Origin: Gardnerella vaginalis
GTDB lineage: Bacteria; Actinomycetota; Actinomycetes; Actinomycetales; Bifidobacteriaceae
Direction: 5' to 3'
NCBI GenBank assembly: GCA_946997215.1
Contig: CAMPUL010000014.1
Location: 1 to 39,486, forward strand
Length of the DNA stretch: 39,486 nucleotides
The notes below the pieces were generated by a model that saw only the letters and a program-made list of their open reading frames with translations, was not told the DNA's origin and searched no databases. The translations under genes were made by a program, and so were the position numbers. Shown here piece after piece: positions 33,068 to 39,486 of the stretch (position 1 is the first letter of the stretch; each line of letters begins with the position of its first letter).

Positions 33068-35909
33068 CTTTTAATTCCTTTCTGTCTTCTTCCGAACTCT
33101 TAATACATACAATACCACTTTTTTCAGAATACACAACTCTATATTTCGATATTTCGCAAATATTATTTTCATCGAATAGTAAAACCAAAGAACCTCGCAA
33201 CCAAGGCTGATTATCCCAGTTTTGGAACTGTTCTTGCTTGCGTATTTTTTCTAACTCTTTAATTGTTTCTTCAACGCGATTACTGTTCGACACAAACATC
33301 CAAGGCAGTCTTACTGTTTCTTGAGCAAGATTCATTGCAACTTCTGAATCATCAATATTTTGTGAAATATCTTCACAATCATGGAAAGTTCCATAGCCGT
33401 ATCCAACTTTTTTCACAGCAATAACTTCTATAGATTCGCCGCTATTGCGAACTTGGGCACATGCAAATTCATCAGATTCATTTGTAATTGAATTTTTCAA
33501 TAAACCGACGATAGATTTTTTGCCGATTTCTGATTTTGGATTTTCAATTCTATATGTTTTTGCAACACTTTCATTACTATTTCTTACTGAATCATGTTCC
33601 CTTTTTGCAGAAACATACGCATATCTCAAATCTTCTTGTAACTCTAAAGGATTATCTCCATAAACTATTTGCACTAATCGAGAAATATCTTGAGGCATAT
33701 TTATAACATCTGGCAAATAGTATTGAGTTCTCATAAGTAAATATTTACTGTAAATAGACTCAGATCCTCTATCAAATTTGTAGATTGCACTAGTTCCCAA
33801 CACATATAAAATTGGTTTTTTAAGAGAATCTGGGCGTTCTATCGTATGCCTGTGTAATCTGCCAGCACGTTGAAGCAATAAATCTATAGGAGCAAGATCA
33901 GTAAACAAAACATCAAAATCAATATCAAGTGACTGTTCTAATACTTGCGTACCAATAATTATTGCACGAGCAGGTCTATGAGCATTCTTGCCAATCATAT
34001 TGCAAATCTGTTGTTCTTTTCTAACTCTATCTGTAGCAATAAATTGCGAATGAATAACTATAACTTCGTCATCACTAAATTCATCAACGCACGCATTATA
34101 AATTTCTTGAGCTCTTTTAACGGTGTTTACTATAATTCCAGCAATACCACCATTATTCAGCAAAGATTTAAGCTCATTAACAAGTGATTCATGTAAGTTA
34201 TCATCTGTTATTTTTCTTACAGAAACAGATTTATTATCACTAGCATCATTTTCAATAAATTTTTGTTTTACACAGTTTTTATCACTGTACGTAATTAAAG
34301 GATAATTATTTGTTTCAAAATCAACATTAGATTTATCACATTCTCTCCAATTAAACCCAAACAATCCACACATATAAGCTTTTATAAGTTCTTTTCTACG
34401 CTTGGCAGGTAAAGTGGCAGAAAGTAACACAACAGGAACACCGTATGCTGCCATCCAAATAAGAGATTCTTCAAGATACTTATTCATATAAGCGTCATAC
34501 GCGTGCACTTCGTCAATAATTACAACTTTTTTACTTAATCCCAAATGACGAAGCATAAGATGTTTTTGTTTTAACGAAGCTAACAAAAATTGATCTACTG
34601 TACCAACCACAAAGTCATCCAACATTGCAGTTTTTCTTCCAGTAAACCAATCATTAAGTATTACTCCATTGTTATTTACATCATTATTACTAGATCTACT
34701 CTCAGAACCATCATTCATATTTTGCATTCCATGAGGCAAATGCGCATAATCTGCATTCAGTTCAGCTTTACCATGAACTAAACGTAAACCAATTTCACCC
34801 TGAAAATCACGATTCACGCTTTTAAGCCAATCCTCAACTCGCTTAAACATTCCATTAGAAGTTGCTTGAGTAGGAAGACCGAAGAATACTCCGCTTCTTC
34901 CGGTTAGATTTGCTAATTGCTCAGCAGCAATTAAAGAAGCTTCTGTTTTTCCTGAACCCATTGCAGATTCAAGAATAAAAATTCCAGGCTCTTTGCAATG
35001 AGAAATGACATCGTGCAACGCTGTCTGAATACTATTCGGCAAGAAACCAAAACGATGTTTGTATATTTGCGAAACATTACTACAATAATTTAATGATTCC
35101 CATACGTCTTTAGAACCATGTTGTAACCACCTTTCCCAGCCTTTTCTATATCTTTCTTCCTGGTTTTCTATTAAATCTTTCTCTATTGGAATAAGCGGAA
35201 AATAGTGTTCATTACTAGCAATCCAATCAGCCATAATTACCAATCCACACAACAAAACTTGTGCTGGCTCACTTATTTCAGGAAGATCATCTACATTAGA
35301 AAAATCATTTCTTTCTAAAGCCCAATTCAAAATATCATTCTGCAATTTTTTCCATAATTTACTATTATCACTTTCAGTTTCACTTTGATAGTAATGGTCA
35401 GCATACGCAAATTCATTACTTTTATAAACCAAATCATCATCTAAAGGCTTACCGTGATGAGCACCAACGATTGCACAAATTCCTTCAGGAACTCCAGCAT
35501 TAGAAAGAATAGCTTGACCAGTTATAGTGTGATGACTACTCGAGCAATCTTCTGCCTTAATAATAAAATCATCGATATTTGTAAAACCAACAATAGCTAA
35601 CTTATTTTTTAACGCAATATCTAAATCTTCTGATTTTGAATACGATTTTCGAAACTGAAAAACGGGAGTAGCTTTACCAATATCATGTATGCATCCTAAA
35701 AATTGAGATAACTTTTTTGCATCAACGTGTTTACTTAATGATGATTCAATCAATCTTCGCTGACCATCGCTAAGCCAATGATCCCATAATTGGCCAATAA
35801 CATTTCCAGTATCTTCAAGATGTTGAGCAAGAGGAAGCCATTGCATTACTCCATTAACTTCTCTCTTTTTACCCCATAATTCAGGATTAACAACATGATT
35901 ACAATTCAT
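33054..35909 (-). CDS. cas3: CRISPR nuclease-helicase Cas3
   Basis: Cas3 is recruited to Cascade-marked DNA and degrades it while translocating. The 951-aa product has an N-terminal HD nuclease domain (CIHDIGKATPVFQF at about 74-87, SSHHTITGQAIL, VGAHHGKP) and a superfamily 2 helicase: Walker A SAMGSGKTEASL near residue 316, DEVH near 464 (VVIIDEVHAYDAYM), SATLP, and the motif V-VI block GTQVLEQSLDIDFD followed by LLLQRAGRLHRH. All catalytic motifs seem intact. The ATG at 35909 is preferred over an in-frame TTG at 35942, because GGGAAG is suitably placed before it. It is the first gene of the operon. Confidence 0.96.
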   Translation of the reverse strand: MNCNHVVNPELWGKKREVNGVMQWLPLAQHLEDTGNVIGQLWDHWLSDGQRRLIESSLSKHVDAKKLSQFLGCIHDIGKATPVFQFRKSYSKSEDLDIALKNKLAIVGFTNIDDFIIKAEDCSSSHHTITGQAILSNAGVPEGICAIVGAHHGKPLDDDLVYKSNEFAYADHYYQSETESDNSKLWKKLQNDILNWALERNDFSNVDDLPEISEPAQVLLCGLVIMADWIASNEHYFPLIPIEKDLIENQEERYRKGWERWLQHGSKDVWESLNYCSNVSQIYKHRFGFLPNSIQTALHDVISHCKEPGIFILESAMGSGKTEASLIAAEQLANLTGRSGVFFGLPTQATSNGMFKRVEDWLKSVNRDFQGEIGLRLVHGKAELNADYAHLPHGMQNMNDGSESRSSNNDVNNNGVILNDWFTGRKTAMLDDFVVGTVDQFLLASLKQKHLMLRHLGLSKKVVIIDEVHAYDAYMNKYLEESLIWMAAYGVPVVLLSATLPAKRRKELIKAYMCGLFGFNWRECDKSNVDFETNNYPLITYSDKNCVKQKFIENDASDNKSVSVRKITDDNLHESLVNELKSLLNNGGIAGIIVNTVKRAQEIYNACVDEFSDDEVIVIHSQFIATDRVRKEQQICNMIGKNAHRPARAIIIGTQVLEQSLDIDFDVLFTDLAPIDLLLQRAGRLHRHTIERPDSLKKPILYVLGTSAIYKFDRGSESIYSKYLLMRTQYYLPDVINMPQDISRLVQIVYGDNPLELQEDLRYAYVSAKREHDSVRNSNESVAKTYRIENPKSEIGKKSIVGLLKNSITNESDEFACAQVRNSGESIEVIAVKKVGYGYGTFHDCEDISQNIDDSEVAMNLAQETVRLPWMFVSNSNRVEETIKELEKIRKQEQFQNWDNQPWLRGSLVLLFDENNICEISKYRVVYSEKSGIVCIKSSEEDRKELKGEQV

Positions 35910-36057
35910 GATTACCGTCTTCCCATTTTTCTTAATCCACAATGATTATTAAATAATGGCAAATATACTCTTAATAAGAGCTTTAAGAAAGATTGTGTTG
36001 CATATTTATTACTAAACTAGTTGAGCTTCAAACGTATTGCATGCATTTGAAGCTCAA

Positions 36058-36134
36058 GTAATTGCCTCGCCAATGCGAGAAAGACGATAGAACACGAAAC
36101 ATAGAAGGATCACACCCGCGTATGCGGGAAACTC
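36058..36134 (-). CRISPR. Vestigial CRISPR fragment (two degenerate repeats)
   Basis: GGATCACACCCGCGTATGCG at 36107 continues GGGAAACTC and matches the array repeat closely over 28 bases. A second, worse repeat at 36058-36085 keeps AATGCGAGAAAGAC (about 19 of 28 positions overall). They are separated by only 21 bases, so the spacer is shortened. It lies on the opposite side of the cas operon from the main array, in the same orientation. Confidence 0.7.
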
Positions 36135-36330
36135 TATCAAAAGCGATTATACATCAACAACATTGTTATTGTGATTCCTTAATCTAGATCTTCTGCGTAT
36201 CCAGTTAAGCCAGATTGTATAACAAATACTAGCTTTCTGAGAGCAATATATAACTCTTGCGCAAGTAAAGAAGATGTAGGTGTTTAACATATAAGAATAG
36301 TATCATTAACAAAAATAGACATAATGCAAG

Positions 36331-36370
36331 TGTATCAAAATTGTTGCGTTAAGGAAACAGTTTTGATACA
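36331..36370. promoter_or_regulatory. 15-bp stem-loop between cas3 and the divergent ORF
   Basis: TGTATCAAAATTGTT pairs with AACAGTTTTGATACA across a 10-base loop, with a single G-T wobble. It may be an operator or a small RNA hairpin. Confidence 0.5.
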
Positions 36371-36398
36371 TGCAGCCGCGATGCTTTCAAAATAAATT

Positions 36399-36441
36399 AT
36401 TTATTGTTGCATTGGTATTTACTAAAGCACAAACAATAAAT
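36399..36441. promoter_or_regulatory. Spaced 10-bp inverted repeat
   Basis: ATTTATTGTT (36399-36408) and AACAATAAAT (36432-36441) are perfect inverted copies 23 bases apart; the right arm abuts the candidate -35 box of the ORF at 36521. It could be a two-site operator. Confidence 0.4.
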
Positions 36442-36520
36442 TGCGACTATTTATATTTGTGTACTAAAATATTCTCATTAAAAGCAACAAGTTAGTTGGA
36501 GATTAATAGATTAAGAGATT

Positions 36521-36811
36521 ATGGAAGATAAAAGTCTTGATTTAACTAAACCCATTCTTGGTTTTTTGAAGACAGAGAATAATGATTCTTCTGAAACTGT
36601 AGTTATGTTACACGATAACGGACTGAAATTTGAACTGTCTGTGTTATTTAAAGAACTTAGTGGTCAAATTTTTAGGTGGTTTTTAAGGAGAAGAGTTACA
36701 CATATAAGAACTGATGCAGGATATGAAACAATAAATAGATTGCCTGTACCTAATATTTTGCGGGTTTTATCTCTAGGCAATGTATATACGCTAGTCGGAT
36801 CGATTCGCTAA
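36521..36811 (+). CDS. Unrecognised 96-aa protein divergent from cas3
   Basis: I do not recognise this protein. The N-terminal half is acidic and polar (MEDKSLDLTKPILGFLKTEN), then comes LKFELSVLFKELSGQIFRWF and a basic patch RRRVTHIRTDAGYETINRLP. It has no signal peptide or catalytic signature. A candidate promoter lies at 36441-36470; the ribosome binding site is poor (AAGAG close to the ATG, GGAG further off). Its stop codon ends at the first base of the right bracket repeat (36811), so the C-terminus may have been truncated by that repeat. It could be a regulator, an anti-CRISPR-like protein or a gene fragment; all are guesses. Confidence 0.4.
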   Translation: MEDKSLDLTKPILGFLKTENNDSSETVVMLHDNGLKFELSVLFKELSGQIFRWFLRRRVTHIRTDAGYETINRLPVPNILRVLSLGNVYTLVGSIR

Positions 36812-36855
36812 GCTTGCTCAAAGTTGAAAGCACAGTGTGCTTTCAACACAAGCGA
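36811..36855 (-). repeat. Right bracket repeat of the CRISPR-Cas locus
   Basis: This copy is inverted relative to 25219-25263 (42 of 45 identical). Its hairpin is better paired here: GTTGAAAGCAC/GTGCTTTCAAC, against an A-C mismatch at the corresponding pair in the left copy. Confidence 0.85.
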
Positions 36856-37196
36856 AGTACGTTAACATCCTGTGCACTCGACCCCAGAGCGTCGACATGT
36901 TTCCTCAAACAGCCAAATCACGCTCAAAAACCGCGAGAACCCAGCTTACAGTGATTTTTCGCATCACCTACGACACTAACATATTCAAAATTATCAAATT
37001 TTACGTAAAGCAGTAAAGCATATATAGTCCTCCTTCATTTTGGTATATCTATATACGCTCTAACACTAGATAATATCAAGTTTTATTATTAGCCACTCTA
37101 CCTGTATTTATTATCTACCAGTATTTATGCCAAACATATTTTTGGCACACGCATAAAACGTCCAAAAAAAACGCCCCCCCCCATAGACTTTTTCCC
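36856..37196. other. Intergenic region without a supported gene
   Basis: It contains AGCCAAATCACGCT (about 36910), identical to 14 bases of the three-hairpin repeat in reverse complement, plus an 8-A tract and a 9-C tract (37164-37182) just before the broken glycosyltransferase gene. No intact ORF is supported. Confidence 0.5.
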
Positions 37197-38782
37197 ATGT
37201 TAAAGAGAGCATAATTATACGTAACTATTCTCATAACATGGCTACTACTATTCTTAATCTTTACACCATTCGCTATTAGAGAATACGTTTTTTCTGGAAC
37301 AAGAAATACTACGTTAGATATTCTCATAGCATTAAACGCACTCTTCATAATCTACTTCTGGCTAAACGGTACAAAAGATATAATCTATGTGCTATGGTTC
37401 TACCTGCATAAGAAATCCATTACACAATACGTTCAAAAAGTCTCTCGCATGCCAATACCAGCGAACAAACGTATAGTAATGCTCTACTGTACTTGCAACG
37501 ATTTTGAAGACGACTCACTCACGCAATGCTTAAAACAAAAGTACGCCGGATCAGTCAAAACAGTAATCCTCGATGATTCTAGTGACCCTAATTACAAAAA
37601 TAAGGTAGACGAATATTCTAAAGAACATAATGTAGAAGTAGTACGCCGCGAAAATAGAAAAGGATTCAAAGCGGGAAATCTCAACAACTATTTACACGGA
37701 CGAACTGACTACAATTACTTTGTTATTCTCGACAGTGATGAAATCATCCCTCCAGATTTTATTATTCGATGCTTACAATACTTCCAATACTTTAAAAACG
37801 CTGGAATCGTGCAATGCAATCATGTAGCAACACGTAACATTAACCGCTTTATGCACCTACTACACATTGGAGTGAACAGCCACTGGCCTGTGTACCAAAC
37901 AATGAAACATCACTATGGTTTCATGTCTCTACTAGGACACGGTGCAATGGTAAACAGAGAATGCTACGAAGCAGTAGATGGATTACCAAAAGTTGTTGCT
38001 GAAGACTTATGCTTATCAATCGAAGCACGCAGTAAAGGATACTATGTTACTTTCGCACCAAACATAACATGCGAGGAACAATATCCGATTGACTATCTAG
38101 CTTTTAAGAAACGACATAGTAAATGGACTCAAGGTAATTTCAAGTTCATGAAATGCTACACTAAACGCATTTTCACATCTAAAATGCGATGGTTTGAAAA
38201 ACTAGATATTTTCTTATTCACCTACAACCTACCATTAACATCACTTTTCACATGCTATGTAGCAATGAATATCATATTCTTCCCAGCGCTACACTACGAT
38301 TTACACTATCCAGCATGGCTACTTTTACCAACCTTAATATTCTTCATGGCACCTATGCTAAACGACGTATTCTTCTAGCTTGGTAAAGTATCTATCAAAC
38401 ATTTACTACTCTACATGCTTTTACTTTCTGCTTGTACGGTTCAATGCTTTACGTGTCAATGAAATCATCATTCCTAGCACTTACAGGAAGAAAAGCCGTA
38501 TTTGTTGTAACACCAAAAACAACGCAACATATTACGTTAGTTGAATCATTACGAATGAACATTCAAGAAATAATATTCTCAATAGTTCTTATCACTCTCT
38601 CATGCGCATTCAAAGGCGGAATACTACCAGTCATTCTCATAGTAGTACCAACGCTAGTAGTACCAACGCTTTTCAGCATATATTTAACAATGTACTCGAA
38701 CTCTAAAAAACCTATCGATACGCCACACCATATTAGAAACAATTACAAAACAAGAAGACCACTAGCACACGCATACAGGTGA
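37197..38782 (+). pseudogene. Family 2 glycosyltransferase (processive, cellulose-synthase-like), broken
   Basis: The largest intact piece (37389-38378) has a GT2 catalytic domain: VILDDSSDPNYKNKVDEYSK, RRENRKGFKAGNLNNYL, the DxD in VILDSDEIIPPDF, VVAEDLCLSIEARSKGYYV, KRHSKWTQGNFKFM, then membrane helices. The frame continues upstream as membrane segments (ITWLLLFLIFTPFAIREYVF; ALNALFIIYFWLNG) but is cut by TAA at 37212, with no usual start between that and a GTG at 37389. Downstream a TAG at 38376 and then a frameshift (about 38402-38431) separate the C-terminal piece YVSMKSSFLALTGRKAVFVV (38432-38782). Three lesions make this a pseudogene rather than a sequencing slip. It would have made or exported a cell-surface polysaccharide. 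Confidence 0.82.
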
Positions 38783-38831
38783 TATAAGCCCACAAAAAAT
38801 AACAGTTTTTAAAGAAACTTGTAAAAAGTAG

Positions 38832-38878
38832 AAATTAAGGCGAGCACGTTAATTTCTACAAAGTGCCCGCCTTAATTT
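38832..38878. terminator. Bidirectional terminator
   Basis: AAATTAAGGCG-GCAC pairs with GTGC-CGCCTTAATTT around a 15-base loop. T-rich sequence follows on both strands, serving uvrB on the minus strand and the pseudogene on the plus strand. Confidence 0.75.
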
Positions 38879-38941
38879 ATGGGATTTATGTGCTGCGATT
38901 AACGCGTGATTAATCACCATTAATCACGCTCACTTAATAGC

Positions 38942-39486
38942 TCACTTATTAGCCGCATCCATTTGACGCAACTCTTTCTTTAGATCGCGTATCTCGTCGC
39001 GCAAACGCGCTGCAAGCTCGAATTGCAACTGTTCTGCAGCAACATGCATTTGCTCGCTCAAATTCTTAATCAAAGACATAATATCGCTTTGCGGCAAGGC
39101 AGAAATATTCGCCATGCGCTTTTCTTTGCTTTGCTGCCCAAGATTTGGCTCTTTTGGCACTCCATAATGCGAGTTTCCAGCCTTATTAGCATTCCTGTAA
39201 CCGCCTGCTAGCAAAGTTTGAGTATCAATATCCTCTTTAGCGAGCATGTCGTTCACATCGCTAATCTTCTTTCGCAAAGGCTTAGGGTCAATTCCATGCG
39301 CCTTGTTATATGCGATTTGCTTTTCGCGGCGGCGCTCCGTCTCACTAATCGCCTTGCTCATAGCATCCGTAACGCTATCCGCATACATAAGCACAGTTCC
39401 CGAAACGTTACGAGCAGCGCGGCCAATCGTCTGAATAAGCGAACGGTAAGATCTTAAGAAGCCTTCCTTATCTGCATCCAAAATCG
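38942..39486 (-). CDS. uvrB: Excinuclease ABC subunit UvrB, C-terminal part
   Basis: UvrB is the DNA-damage verification helicase of nucleotide excision repair. The visible about 180 residues start within helicase motifs V-VI ([20 protein letters not shown], then [15 protein letters not shown]), continue with [20 protein letters not shown], and end in the UvrC-binding UVR domain ([20 protein letters not shown] with [14 protein letters not shown]). The 5' end lies beyond the window. Between them is a linker rich in Gly, Asn and Ala. The stop is 64 bases from a strong terminator. Confidence 0.96.
   Translation of the reverse strand, partial: ILDADKEGFLRSYRSLIQTIGRAARNVSGTVLMYADSVTDAMSKAISETERRREKQIAYNKAHGIDPKPLRKKISDVNDMLAKEDIDTQTLLAGGYRNANKAGNSHYGVPKEPNLGQQSKEKRMANISALPQSDIMSLIKNLSEQMHVAAEQLQFELAARLRDEIRDLKKELRQMDAANK

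Larger units (their letters stand above)
35910..36520. other. Regulatory/relic region upstream of cas3
   Basis: This 611-base AT-rich divergent region has no gene. It contains a 12-bp hairpin TTGAGCTTCAAA/TTTGAAGCTCAA (36021-36057), a vestigial CRISPR fragment (36058-36134), two inverted repeats (36331-36370 and 36399-36441), and a possible promoter TTGCGA (36441-36446), 18 bases, TAAAAT (36465-36470) for the plus-strand ORF. The cas operon promoter must lie toward its left end but is not clear. Confidence 0.6.

Noticed and set aside
37164..37182. Phase-variable switch by the 8-A and 9-C tracts before the glycosyltransferase
   Set aside because: All three frames are closed between the tracts and 37215 (a TAA lies in the coding frame at 37212), so changing tract length alone cannot restore the gene.
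37115..37348. 77-aa minus-strand ORF
   Set aside because: It runs antisense to the membrane-segment part of the glycosyltransferase pseudogene and includes the homopolymer tracts.

Overview
The window looks like a chromosomal segment of a low-GC member of the Bifidobacteriaceae, most probably Gardnerella. This is an inference from protein style (GlmU, pyruvate kinase, Era, YbeY and PhoH of actinobacterial type), the actinobacterial type I-E CRISPR repeat, a GC content well below that of typical Bifidobacterium, and abundant short CTAG/TTGCGA-type intergenic repeats. No 16S gene is present to confirm it.

Region 1 (1-22.6 kb) is housekeeping sequence, mostly on the minus strand: the start of ribosomal protein L25, an acyl-CoA ligase, a tight HIT-PhoH-YbeY-CorC-Era cluster, RsmE, an unusual FrdB/SdhB-type iron-sulfur protein, a LOG-family protein, NhaA, tRNA-Ala, a Ser-rich membrane protein, a drug/metabolite transporter, a pyridoxamine-phosphate-oxidase-like protein, a LytTR regulator with a DUF3021 membrane protein, the glmU-rsfS-phosphatase operon, tRNA-Arg, tRNA-Leu(CAA) and pyruvate kinase. 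Two families of dispersed palindromic repeats lie between these genes: a ~132-bp three-hairpin element (2889 and 15418) and a ~53-bp inverted-repeat unit (three tandem copies at 15256, related copies at 20846 and 20973).

Region 2 (22.6-25.2 kb) is a decayed, AT-rich accessory stretch. It holds C-terminal remnants of two divergent genes that abut at about 23300, a tRNA-like relic, strong stem-loops, a candidate small RNA with a near-consensus promoter, and two tandem paralogous small acidic proteins that I do not recognise.

Region 3 (25.2-36.9 kb) is a complete type I-E CRISPR-Cas locus on the minus strand: cas3-cas8e-cse2-cas7e-cas5e-cas6e-cas1-cas2, an AT-rich leader, and an array of eight spacers. 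Cas2 is fused to a DEDDh (DnaQ-like) exonuclease with all five catalytic residues. Beyond cas3 lies a vestigial CRISPR fragment. Two 45-bp hairpin repeats, 42/45 identical and inverted relative to each other, bracket the whole locus (25219 and 36811). Between cas3 and the right-hand repeat are two strong inverted repeats and an unrecognised divergent 96-aa ORF.

Region 4 (36.9-39.5 kb) holds a broken family 2 glycosyltransferase gene, a bidirectional terminator, and the C-terminal part of UvrB running off the window.

The most interesting material is the CRISPR neighbourhood: the bracketing repeats, the second dead array, the orphan ORF, the paralogous pair and the candidate small RNAs. The three-hairpin dispersed repeat also stands out because its two copies covary. 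Genes were read by eye from translations; no database search was possible.
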